64,000 bases of DNA from NCBI GenBank assembly GCA_002320815.1, contig DCLA01000123.1:21960-85959 (forward strand). The letters are read 5' to 3'. Under the pieces are notes generated by a model, which was given only the letters and a program-made list of their open reading frames with translations, made no database searches and was not told the DNA's origin. Below, piece after piece: positions 16,578 to 24,568 of this stretch. The stretch is from Myxococcales bacterium UBA1660 (lineage in GTDB: Bacteria; Myxococcota_A; Polyangia; Polyangiales; Houyiibacteriaceae). A program made the position numbers and the translations under genes. Positions within the stretch are counted from its first letter, which is position 1. Each line of letters begins with the position of its first letter.

Positions 16578-18658
16578 TCGAGCGCCCGGGTGCGCAACAC
16601 GTCGTTCTCGGTGATCGTGGCCAGGCGGTCGAGCACCATGAGGACGCGGCGGACGGCGTCTTCGTCGCCGTTGTCCAGGGCGCCCTCGAGCGCCCCTTCG
16701 AGGAGTCCCGCGGGGTCCGAGCTCCCGCGAACGTCTTCCAGGAGCTCGCGCATGTCCTCGTCGGCCACGCCCACCTGGGTCATCTGGACGGGCTCTTCGT
16801 CGGGCGGCGCCATGTGGGTGCCGCTGATCGGCGCCTCGGCTTCGGGCGCGGGCTCCGCGTCCTCCCCCCGCCGATCGGCGAGCCGGGGTTCGGCGTCCCA
16901 CACCTCCGAGGCCGACCACTCGTCGTCGAAGACCTCTTCGTCGTCGGCGAGGTCCTTGGGTGGCGCCTCCCAGATCTCCGACTTCGGCCAGTCGCCGTCG
17001 TCATCGCCCGCGCCGGCGTCTTCGTGGATCCCGCTGAGGCCGTCCTCGGGTGCGTCCAGCTCGATCTCGCCGCTCTCGGGCGCGAGGGACTCCACGGCGT
17101 CGAGATCGACCTCGTCGAAGCCCGCGACCGCCTCGGGCGGGGGCGCGACCGACGAGCGGTCGTCCAGCGCCGCCAGGAAGGGGCGCGCCCGGTCTTCGCG
17201 GCCCTGCTGGACGTGGTGGCTGGCCGCGCGCGCGAGGCCGCGCTCCCAGACCTCCTCCGCGTCGTCGTCCCGGGGGTCGACCTCCAAGAGCCGGGCGTAG
17301 GCCGCCGAGAGCGCCTCGGGGTCTCCCACTTCGGCGAGGAGATCGGCCAGGAGCACCGCCGCGTGGACGTCCGCGGGCAACCGGTCGGCGGCGCGCTCCG
17401 CCAAGCCCAGCGCCGCGCGGGCGCCCCGGAGGTCGCGGAGCGCCTCGGCGGCGGAGCGGAGCCAGCGGGCCGCCAGAGCGTCGTCGTCGACGGCGTCCGC
17501 GGCCCGGACCCAGAGCTCGGCGGCCTCGGCGCGGTCGGAGGTCGCCTCGGCGCGCATCGCGCCGACGTGGGGCGACCCCGGGGCGACGCGCTCGGCCTCG
17601 GCCAGCAGGGGCTGGAGCTCGCTGGCGCTCACGCCCGCTCGGGCGGCCAGGGTCAGGGCCTCCAGCACCAGCGGTTCGCGTTCGCGGTGGGACTGGTCGA
17701 GGAGCGCGCGGACCAGGCGGAGGATGGCCGGGTCCCGGCGGTCCGCCAGGCGGTTGGCCCACTCGCTCCAGAGGGCGCCGTCCATCGGGTGGAGCCAGAG
17801 CGCATCGAGGAGCGCGTCGACGGTCTCGGTCCCCAGGGGCTCTCGGCGGCCGGGGAGCTCTTCTTCGAGCCGGGCCCGCACCGCGTCGCCGCGGAGCCAG
17901 GGCGGACGGATCTCGCTCGGGTCGTTCTCGGCCGTCGGGGAGGGATCCCCGTCCATGGCCGCGGCGAGCCACGCGGGGGGCTCCGCCAGCTGCCGGCGGT
18001 AGCGGTCGAGGTCGGCCGGGTGGGACTCGGCGCTCGTCTTCAGGACCACACCGCGGCGGCGGAGCTCCAACGTCAGGCCGAGCTGGCGTTCTTCGGGGAG
18101 CCGATGACCCGAGGGCAGCAGGGTCTCGGCGAGGACCCCGCGGAGGGGGCGCCGCAGCCGGAAGACGCCGTTGGTGCTCTCCCAGCGGAGCCCCAGTGGC
18201 GAGAGGCGGCGCACCAGGCGCTCCAGCGCCGGGCGGGGCGCTTCGCGGACCCACTCGAGGAGCCGGAGCCCGAAGACCACGTCGGCGCCGTCTCCGAGCA
18301 CGTCCAGCTCCGCGGCCAGGACCCCGGCCTCGTCCCGGGTGGCCAGCGCGAGGCGACTCCCCCGGAGCCCGCGAAGGGAAAGCTCCACGCCCACGCTCGC
18401 GGCGAGCTGGACCAGGCTGCGCCAACGGACCTCCACCGCGGCCTCTTCGACCCGGGCGCGCATGTGGCGGAGCCGCTCGATGCCGCGGCCGAGGTCGAAG
18501 CGCTTGGGGAGATCGACGGCGAGGACCAACGCCTCCACCCGGGCCGGGAAGGCCTGGACCGGGCGCCGGAGCACCAGGCGCCCGCGGCCGGCCTGGAAGC
18601 GCAGGTCGAAGCGCGGCTCGGCCAGATCGACCGGGTCGCCTTGCGAGGTCGCGTTCAT
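16556..18658 (-). CDS. TPR-containing protein with acidic low-complexity tail (hypothetical)
   Basis: A 700-residue cytoplasmic protein. The N-terminal ~240 residues (RFDLRFQAGRGRLVLRRPVQ, LDVLGDGADVVFGLRLLEWV) are not a recognised domain and look beta-rich. Residues ~240-480 are Ala-rich helical repeats of TPR type (ALGLAERAADRLPADVHAAV). Residues ~480-640 are acidic and probably disordered, with repeated EIWEAP / EVWDAE segments. A short helical end follows (RTRALEWLASLE). Its ATG overlaps the stop of the preceding gene (ATGA), and the metalloprotease follows with overlap, so three genes form one unit. Function unknown. Confidence 0.75.
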   Translation of the reverse strand: MNATSQGDPVDLAEPRFDLRFQAGRGRLVLRRPVQAFPARVEALVLAVDLPKRFDLGRGIERLRHMRARVEEAAVEVRWRSLVQLAASVGVELSLRGLRGSRLALATRDEAGVLAAELDVLGDGADVVFGLRLLEWVREAPRPALERLVRRLSPLGLRWESTNGVFRLRRPLRGVLAETLLPSGHRLPEERQLGLTLELRRRGVVLKTSAESHPADLDRYRRQLAEPPAWLAAAMDGDPSPTAENDPSEIRPPWLRGDAVRARLEEELPGRREPLGTETVDALLDALWLHPMDGALWSEWANRLADRRDPAILRLVRALLDQSHREREPLVLEALTLAARAGVSASELQPLLAEAERVAPGSPHVGAMRAEATSDRAEAAELWVRAADAVDDDALAARWLRSAAEALRDLRGARAALGLAERAADRLPADVHAAVLLADLLAEVGDPEALSAAYARLLEVDPRDDDAEEVWERGLARAASHHVQQGREDRARPFLAALDDRSSVAPPPEAVAGFDEVDLDAVESLAPESGEIELDAPEDGLSGIHEDAGAGDDDGDWPKSEIWEAPPKDLADDEEVFDDEWSASEVWDAEPRLADRRGEDAEPAPEAEAPISGTHMAPPDEEPVQMTQVGVADEDMRELLEDVRGSSDPAGLLEGALEGALDNGDEDAVRRVLMVLDRLATITENDVLRTRALEWLASLE

Positions 18659-19824
18659 CGGGTCTCCGGCGGGCTCGCCACGCCGGCCAGCTCGGCCAGG
18701 GGCACCTCGCCGCGGAAGCGCGCCCAAGGCTCGCCGAGGGCTTCGGCGGCGCGGGCCTCGATGGCCTCCATCGCGTCGGCGTCGGCCCCGAGCTGCCGGG
18801 CCCGTTCGGCGCACACGACCGCCGGCAGGTGGCGACCCCGAGCCAGGTAGCTCTTGGCGAGGAGCGGCAGCACCTCCTTCGGCGGGGCCCCGAGGGAGAG
18901 CGCGCGGCGCAGCAAGCCGATGGCCTGACCCGGGCGCTCGTTGCGGAGCTGGGCGCTGCCGAGGCGCCGGAAGAGGCCGCCCACGTGGGCGCCGCCGCTC
19001 TCCTGACCCCACTGCACGCCGAGGCGCATGACCTCCATGCCGAAGTCGATCTCCCCGGTCTCGATGCACGCGGTGCCCAGGAGCCCCAGCGCGTGGGCCA
19101 GGGTCGCCTTCACCTCGGGGGTGAGGGACTGACCCTCGGCGGTGCGGAGCAGCATCGAGAGCGGACCCGGCCAGCCCCCCAGGGTGTTGCGGGTGGCCTC
19201 CCAGTCCTCGGCGGCGTTGTGCCGCTCGGCCTCGGGGACCAGGTTCAGGTCGATGGCGAAGGGGGAGGCGCCCGAGCCGCCGCGGGATGCCCGGGCTTCG
19301 GCGCGGACCCGCTCGTGGATCAGCTCCCGGAGCTCCTCGAGGGGGACCTCCTCCCGGGCGGCCCCCAGATCGATGACGATCGACGGCGGCTCGTCGCCGC
19401 CGACCATCAGGGTCCGCAGGCTGATCCCGAAGATGGGCGCCAGCAGTACGTAGCGGAAACCGATGAAGCGCTGGAGCTCGTCCACCGCCGGCGATTCGCC
19501 GAGGGTCTCCGGGTAGTGCTCGGTGGAGACCAGGGTCGCTGCCAGGCGCCGGCGGAGCTCGCCGAGGGGCAGCTCGTGGGTCTCGTCGAGGTCGCCGACG
19601 GAGAACTCGATGGTGCTCGCGTCCCGCGCCCGGGGGTCGATGGCCACCGCGGCGATGCGCACCCCGGAGACCACCGCGAAGGCCACGACGCGCTCGCCCA
19701 CCGCGGCGCAGAGCTCCGCGAAGTGGGGGGAGCCGTCGCCCAGGCGCTCGAACCAGCCGTCGGCCCGCATGGGATCGAGGGAGACGCTGCGGCGATCGGT
19801 CGAGGGAGACGGGGGTTCGGTCAT
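18655..19824 (-). CDS. TPR-like protein of unknown function
   Basis: A 389-residue cytoplasmic protein. The N-terminal half is a mixed alpha/beta region (VVAFAVVSGVRIAAVAIDP, FRYVLLAPIFGISLRTLMVG) with no motif I can place. The C-terminal ~170 residues are helical repeats ending in RARQLGADADAMEAIEARAAEALG. It begins a three-gene coupled set with the next TPR protein and the metalloprotease. The gap to the epimerase upstream is only 55 bases, so it may be part of a longer transcript. No catalytic residues are evident. Confidence 0.7.
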   Translation of the reverse strand: MTEPPSPSTDRRSVSLDPMRADGWFERLGDGSPHFAELCAAVGERVVAFAVVSGVRIAAVAIDPRARDASTIEFSVGDLDETHELPLGELRRRLAATLVSTEHYPETLGESPAVDELQRFIGFRYVLLAPIFGISLRTLMVGGDEPPSIVIDLGAAREEVPLEELRELIHERVRAEARASRGGSGASPFAIDLNLVPEAERHNAAEDWEATRNTLGGWPGPLSMLLRTAEGQSLTPEVKATLAHALGLLGTACIETGEIDFGMEVMRLGVQWGQESGGAHVGGLFRRLGSAQLRNERPGQAIGLLRRALSLGAPPKEVLPLLAKSYLARGRHLPAVVCAERARQLGADADAMEAIEARAAEALGEPWARFRGEVPLAELAGVASPPETR

Positions 19825-19879
19825 CGGTCGGGAGGGGCGAAGGGTTCTTCGGCAGCTTTCTCGGGAGGAAGGCCGCCGG

Positions 19880-20854
19880 TCAAGAAGCCGACGCGCGGGT
19901 ACGATACCACTCGATGGTGGCCCGGAGCCCGTCTTCCAGATCGATGGTCGGCCGGTAGCCCAGGAGCCGCTCGGCCTTCTTCACGTCCGGGATCCGCAGC
20001 TCCACGTCGGCGAAGTCCCACTCCACGTGCCGGATGGGGGACTCGCTGCCCGCCAGCCGCTTGATGAGGTGGGCGAGCTGGTGGATCGTCACCGTGCTCC
20101 GCGGGTTCCCGATGTTGAAGGTCTCGCCGACGGCTTCCGGCTTGGTGAGCGCCAAGAGGATCCCGTCGACGATGTCGTCGATGAAGCACCACGAGCGGAT
20201 CTGGTCGCCCTCGTTGTGCAGGAGGATCTCCTCGCCGGCGAGGGCCCGCACCACGAAGGCGTGGATGGCGCCTTCACCGACCTGACCGGGCCCGTAGATG
20301 TTGAAGGGGCGGATGGCGCAGGTGGGCAGCCCGAACTGCTTGAAGTAATTGTGGCAGAGGTGCTCGGTCGCGAGCTTGCTGACCGCGTAGGTCCAGCGGG
20401 CCTCGCCCACCGCGCCCAGGCTGGTCACGTCGGCCTCGCGGACCCGGAAGGCGTAGGTCCCGAAGACCTCGCTGGTCGAGAAGTCGATGAGGCGCTGGAT
20501 GCGCCCGTCCTTCTCGTGAGCCTCCTTGGCGACCCGGAGCACGTTCATGGTGCCCTCGAGGGAGATCTCCATGGTCGGCACCGGGTTCTTCAGCACCGTG
20601 TCCACGCCGGCGATGGAGGCCATGTGGACCACGTGGGTCGCGCCCTCCATCGCGTGCTCCACGGCCGCCCGATCGCAGACGTCGCCCTGGATGAGCTCCA
20701 CGTTCGGATGTTGGTCGAGCCCGGCGGCCCCCAGCGCGTTGCGCCGCAGGGTGTCCAGGACGCGGATCTGATTGTCGTCCGCGAGGCGCCGGATCAGCGC
20801 GGTCCCGATGAAACCGGCGCCGCCGGTGATGCAGAAGGTCTGGCCAGTGAGCAC
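19880..20854 (-). CDS. NAD-dependent epimerase/dehydratase (nucleotide-sugar type)
   Basis: A 324-residue extended short-chain dehydrogenase. The dinucleotide site GGAGFIGTALI lies at the N-terminus. The catalytic set is present: STSEVFG for Thr/Ser, YAVSK for Tyr and Lys, and the RPFNIYGPGQ segment characteristic of NDP-sugar epimerases and UDP-glucuronate decarboxylases. FNIGNP near the C-terminus is also typical. It should act on a UDP- or GDP-sugar in the cytoplasm, for cell-surface polysaccharide; the specific sugar cannot be told. A GTG (20854) is the apparent start, with TAAGCC six bases upstream and no good ribosome-binding site. No glycosyltransferases are adjacent. Confidence 0.9.
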   Translation of the reverse strand: MLTGQTFCITGGAGFIGTALIRRLADDNQIRVLDTLRRNALGAAGLDQHPNVELIQGDVCDRAAVEHAMEGATHVVHMASIAGVDTVLKNPVPTMEISLEGTMNVLRVAKEAHEKDGRIQRLIDFSTSEVFGTYAFRVREADVTSLGAVGEARWTYAVSKLATEHLCHNYFKQFGLPTCAIRPFNIYGPGQVGEGAIHAFVVRALAGEEILLHNEGDQIRSWCFIDDIVDGILLALTKPEAVGETFNIGNPRSTVTIHQLAHLIKRLAGSESPIRHVEWDFADVELRIPDVKKAERLLGYRPTIDLEDGLRATIEWYRTRASAS

Positions 20855-20863
20855 GCCCGCGGC

Positions 20864-21421
20864 TTACCATGCCTCGGGCCCGGTGCGGGAGACGACCTCG
20901 TCGGTGCGGGGGGGCGTGCGCTCGCGGCGGCGCCCGCGGTCGAGGGCCTCCCGTTCGGTGTGGGCGTAGGGCTTCCGGGTCCCCATGAGGTGGTCGAAGA
21001 AGGGGTGGGTGACGCACCAGTTGGCCTCCCCGTCCGGCGCCATGTGGTGGTCGTAGTGCCAGGGGAGGTGCTCCCGGGCCCACTCGGGGTCGAGGTGGGC
21101 TCGGCGGTGGACGCGCAGATAGCGCACGGCCGAGACCCACGCGGTCCCCACGAAGAAGGGAGCCACCGGGAGCAGCGGGGTGAACGCCAGGGCGGCGGCC
21201 GCGATCCACGCCGCCTCGCGGCTCTGCACGTTCCACTCCGGCTCCGTGAAGCGCTTCGTGTAGTCCGCGTCGACGAAGACCCCCCGTCGCGCCTGGCGGT
21301 GGTGATCCCAGTGGAACGCCCAGGTGCTCCCGCGCCGCCGGCCTCGGCCGTGCAGCAAGTGCTTGTGGATGGTCCACTCGGCGGCGTTCGCCACCAGGAG
21401 CCCCAGGGGTATACCGATCAC
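20864..21421 (-). CDS. Membrane fatty-acid hydroxylase / sterol desaturase family
   Basis: A 185-residue protein with the eight-His pattern of the membrane di-iron hydroxylase superfamily: HKHLLHG, HWDHH, HRRAHLD and HYDHH. Hydrophobic segments lie near the N-terminus (IPLGLLVANAAEWT) and centre (AAWIAAAALAFTPLLPVAPF). It probably hydroxylates or desaturates a lipid in the inner membrane; the substrate is unknown. GTG 21421 is chosen because GAGGAGAGGG stands six bases upstream; a TTG 51 bases further back has no such support. Only nine bases separate it from the epimerase gene, so they are probably co-transcribed. Confidence 0.82.
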   Translation of the reverse strand: MIGIPLGLLVANAAEWTIHKHLLHGRGRRRGSTWAFHWDHHRQARRGVFVDADYTKRFTEPEWNVQSREAAWIAAAALAFTPLLPVAPFFVGTAWVSAVRYLRVHRRAHLDPEWAREHLPWHYDHHMAPDGEANWCVTHPFFDHLMGTRKPYAHTEREALDRGRRRERTPPRTDEVVSRTGPEAW

Positions 21422-21585
21422 GCGCGCCCTCTCCTCGGTCGGCTCGATATCGTGACCGCGCCGGTGCGCCAAGACCTTTCCGGAACAGGGGTCGCCAAGC
21501 GGTTGTTGTCAGCCCGGGCCCACCGTGAAACGATGGCCCGGCGGCGGCTCGTTCCGCGCGCGTGAAAGGTCACGAGAGGACAGCG

Positions 21586-22275
21586 ATGGGCATCTTCAGT
21601 CGAATGGGGACCGTGTTGAAGTCGAACCTCAACGCCTTGGTGGACAAGGCCGAGGACCCCGAGAAGCTGATCGGGCAGACGATCATCGACATGAAGTCCG
21701 AGCTGAAGCAGGCCAAGCGCGAGCTGGTGACCGCGGCGGCGACGGCCAAGCGCCTCGACAAGAAGGCGCTGGAGCACGAGGAAGAGGCCTCCGATTGGGA
21801 GCGCAAGGCCGTGCTCGCCCTGAAGACCGGCGACGAGGAGCTGGCCCGCGAGGCCCTGCGCCGCAAGGCCAAGGCGACCTCCGAGGCGGAGAAGGTGCGT
21901 ACCCAGGCGCGGCAGCAGGAGCAGGCCGCCGCGGCCATGAAGGACACCATCGAGCGGGTCGAGGACAAGGTCTCCGACCTCGAAGCGCGCAAGGGCACGC
22001 TGGCGGGGCAGGTCCGCCGGGCCCGGCAGGCGCCGTCGGTGGAGGCGGGCGGGTCGAGCACCGGCGCGGGTCGCTTCGGCAGCGAGACCTTCGACGAGCT
22101 CGAGCGGATGGCCGGCAAGATCGATCAGCTCGACGCCGAGGTGGAGGTCCACGACGTCCTCGAAGACCCGAAGCGCGCCGACGTCGACGCGCGCTTCCGC
22201 GCCCTGGAGAAGGACGTCGGCGGTTCGGCCGTCGACGACGAGCTCGCGGCGCTCAAGGCCAAGCTGGACGACTGA
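21586..22275 (+). CDS. pspA: PspA/IM30 family membrane-stress protein
   Basis: A 229-residue coiled-coil protein of the ESCRT-III-like PspA/Vipp1 family. It has the amphipathic N-terminal helix (MGIFSRMGTVLKSNLNALVDKAEDPEK) and a long helical hairpin with the conserved Lys/Glu pattern through EEEASDWERKAVLALKTGDEELAREAL. These proteins polymerise on damaged inner membrane and limit proton leakage. ATG 21586 has GAGAGGA five bases upstream. The upstream divergent region carries an imperfect hairpin at 21514-21541. No pspF, pspB or pspC is adjacent, and no sigma-54 site was found in front of it. The next gene follows 25 bases later and is likely co-transcribed. Confidence 0.92.
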   Translation: MGIFSRMGTVLKSNLNALVDKAEDPEKLIGQTIIDMKSELKQAKRELVTAAATAKRLDKKALEHEEEASDWERKAVLALKTGDEELAREALRRKAKATSEAEKVRTQARQQEQAAAAMKDTIERVEDKVSDLEARKGTLAGQVRRARQAPSVEAGGSSTGAGRFGSETFDELERMAGKIDQLDAEVEVHDVLEDPKRADVDARFRALEKDVGGSAVDDELAALKAKLDD

Positions 22276-22300
22276 GCCCGCGTTGACCGGCGAGAGCGCG

Positions 22301-24514
22301 ATGGAGCGGATCGTCCTCTGGATCCGCTGCTTCCCTCCGACCCGCGCGGAGCACGACTCGCCGGAACTCGTCGAGCGCTGGCTGGAGGAGATCCGCCTCC
22401 GCGCCTACACGGTGGGCGGGACGACCCTCGCGCGGATCGGCGCCTCCATCGCCATCGCCTTCGGGGCCCACGACCTCGAGGAGGCCATCGACCTGGCCCT
22501 CGACGTGCTCGCGGAAGCCGAAGAAGGCGCGACGGGCGGGCTCGACGCCGCCATCGGCGTGGGCATGGGCGTGGTCCAGGAGGCCGACGAGGGCGCCCTC
22601 GGATCGGCCATCGACCGGGCCCAGCTCCTGGCCAACCGCGCCAAGGCCGGCGAGCTGGTCCTGGACCAGGACACCCGGGAGGTCGCCCAGGCGACCTTCC
22701 TCTTCGACCGCAACGTCGGCGGGGGCGCGATGGCTCTGCGCGGGACCGCCATCGACCGCGGGTCGCCGCGCCGGGCGACGGCTCGGCTCAGCGTCGCCTA
22801 CCTCAGCAAGCCCCGGGTGCCGCCGGGGCTCCGGGAGGAGCTCGCGGCCATCGAAGAGCTGGCCCGTCGCGAAGACACCGCCTGCATCGTGCTCCGCGCC
22901 CCGAGCGGGGCGGGCGCGATGGGCTACCTCGACGCGCTCCGGGACGACCTGAAGCCCTCGCTCGTGTTGGAGCTGGCGGGGGTCCCGGGGGCGCTCGAAC
23001 CGCTCGGCTCCTTTCGTTTCGCGCTCCAGCGCGCCGCGGCCACGGGCAAGACGCCGCCGCCGGAGCTCGCCGGGCTCTTCGCGGCGATCCAGGAGGGCGA
23101 GCCGCCGCCCCGGGCCGAGCTCGAGGAGCGCCTGATCGAAGGGCTCGCGGCCGTCGGTCGCCCGTGGATCCTCATCGACCCCATCGGGCTGGTGGATGTG
23201 GAGACGCTGCGCCTCGCCGCGCGGGTCGCGCGGCGCACGCCGGTCTTCCTCAGTATTCGCAGCGCCGTGGACGCCTCGCTGCCGGCGGCGCTGGAGGGCC
23301 TACCCTTCGAGTCCTTCGTGCTCCCGCCCCTGCGCAGCGACGAGGCCAAGGCGGTGGCGCGCACCATCCTGGGCGACGACGAGGCCGACGACGTCGTCCG
23401 CCGGGTGGCGGTGCTCGGCGGGGACACCGTCCTGGGCGTCGAAGAGGCCGCGCGCACCCTGGTGGCCGCTGGTGACCTGGTGCACGACGGCGACTCCTTC
23501 CGCTGGCGGACCAAGCCCCGCGGGGGCGCCCGGGCCATCCCCATCGACGCGCTCCTCCAGGAGCGGCTCACCTCCCTCGAGGAGCTCCCCATGCGGATGC
23601 TCGAGGTCGTCTGCGTCAGCCCGCAAGGACTCGGTGCCAGCGAGTTGGCCTACGTGGCCGAAGCGGACGGGCTCGACGAGGGCCGGCAGGGAGAGGCGCT
23701 CAGCCGCCTGAAGCAGGAGGCGCTGATCACCGGGCGCCACGAGCCCAGCTCCGAGCACCTGCGGCAGATGGTGGTGCTCAGCATGCCGCCGGGGCGGGTC
23801 GCCGAGCTGCACCGCTTCCTGGCCGACGCCATCGCCGCCCACAGCCCGGGCCGTCTGGCCTGGGCCACGGTGGGCTTCTGCCAATCCGAAGGCGGCCAGC
23901 CCGAAGACGGCGCGCGCGCGGTGCTGGAGGCGGCGGACGCGGCCCTGGCCCTCGAGTTCGCCGATGGCGCGCGGCGCTTGGCGGCGGCGGCGGTCCAGCT
24001 CTTCCCGTCGGCGGACACTCGCGCGGCGGCGGCGCGGATCAGCCGCCAGGCCCTCAGCGACGACGACGAGCCGCGACCCAAGGGGGACCGCATCTCGCTG
24101 CGCGCGGTCCACGCGCTGATGCAGGGCGACGTCGAGTCCGTCGAGCGCGCCCTGGACATGGCGGTGGCCGAGGGGCGCGATCTCGCGGCCACCGACCGGG
24201 TGCGGGCGATGGCCTTCCTGGCGCGCGGCGACACCGCGTCGGCGATGGCGGCCATGGCGCGCGCGCGCACCGCGAGCGGGACCAACCTCCGCTCCCGGAC
24301 CCGGGACGCCCTGACCCTGGCGTGGATCTTCCTCCAGTCGGGGGAGGTTGAGCACTGCGTCCGGGCGGCGTTGGATGCGCTGGCGGCGGCCCGTCGCAAC
24401 GACGACACCCGCGGAGAAGAGGCGGCGCTGAAGACTCTGGCGAGCGCCTACGCGCGCGTCGAGCGACCGGAGGACGAGGCTACGCTCCTGGCCGCGAGTC
24501 CTGCCCCCGTTTGA
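22301..24514 (+). CDS. Pseudoenzyme: degenerate cyclase-like + STAND/AAA ATPase-like protein
   Basis: A 737-residue protein. Residues 1-150 resemble a class III nucleotidyl cyclase domain: YTVGGTTLARIGASIAIAFG is like the usual GG..VK.IGDA.M..F, and RAQLLANRAKAGELVLDQDTRE like the C-terminal cyclase helix, but the metal-binding Asp residues are not seen. Residues ~160-400 have a STAND/AAA outline in which the P-loop reads APSGAGAMG (200-208, no Lys-Thr) and the Walker B reads WILIDP (289-294). The remainder is helical repeat. It would bind partners rather than hydrolyse ATP. It follows pspA by 25 bases and precedes an intact kinase-ATPase, so a role in a common stress pathway is an inference. 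A TTG at 22283 is an alternative start. Confidence 0.72.
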   Translation: MERIVLWIRCFPPTRAEHDSPELVERWLEEIRLRAYTVGGTTLARIGASIAIAFGAHDLEEAIDLALDVLAEAEEGATGGLDAAIGVGMGVVQEADEGALGSAIDRAQLLANRAKAGELVLDQDTREVAQATFLFDRNVGGGAMALRGTAIDRGSPRRATARLSVAYLSKPRVPPGLREELAAIEELARREDTACIVLRAPSGAGAMGYLDALRDDLKPSLVLELAGVPGALEPLGSFRFALQRAAATGKTPPPELAGLFAAIQEGEPPPRAELEERLIEGLAAVGRPWILIDPIGLVDVETLRLAARVARRTPVFLSIRSAVDASLPAALEGLPFESFVLPPLRSDEAKAVARTILGDDEADDVVRRVAVLGGDTVLGVEEAARTLVAAGDLVHDGDSFRWRTKPRGGARAIPIDALLQERLTSLEELPMRMLEVVCVSPQGLGASELAYVAEADGLDEGRQGEALSRLKQEALITGRHEPSSEHLRQMVVLSMPPGRVAELHRFLADAIAAHSPGRLAWATVGFCQSEGGQPEDGARAVLEAADAALALEFADGARRLAAAAVQLFPSADTRAAAARISRQALSDDDEPRPKGDRISLRAVHALMQGDVESVERALDMAVAEGRDLAATDRVRAMAFLARGDTASAMAAMARARTASGTNLRSRTRDALTLAWIFLQSGEVEHCVRAALDALAAARRNDDTRGEEAALKTLASAYARVERPEDEATLLAASPAPV

Positions 24515-24553
24515 GGGATCCGACGGAGTCCTCGAACTGGCCGCGGATTCGGC

Positions 24554-24559
24554 TAGGCT
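24554..24559 (+). promoter_or_regulatory. -10-like box of the kinase-ATPase gene
   Basis: TAGGCT nine bases before ATG 24569, where no Shine-Dalgarno is seen. A transcript starting the usual distance downstream would be leaderless. Confidence 0.45.
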
Positions 24560-24568
24560 ATACCTCGA

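Noticed and set aside
16093..16614. Plus-strand frame over the metalloprotease as an extra gene
   Set aside because: Low-complexity Ser/Ala/Arg antisense frame without motifs, opposite the Cys-rich N-terminal part of the protease.
21514..21541. Hairpin upstream of pspA as a riboswitch or attenuator
   Set aside because: The stem is imperfect and short and no conserved riboswitch core or U-run was found; left as an unassigned hairpin.
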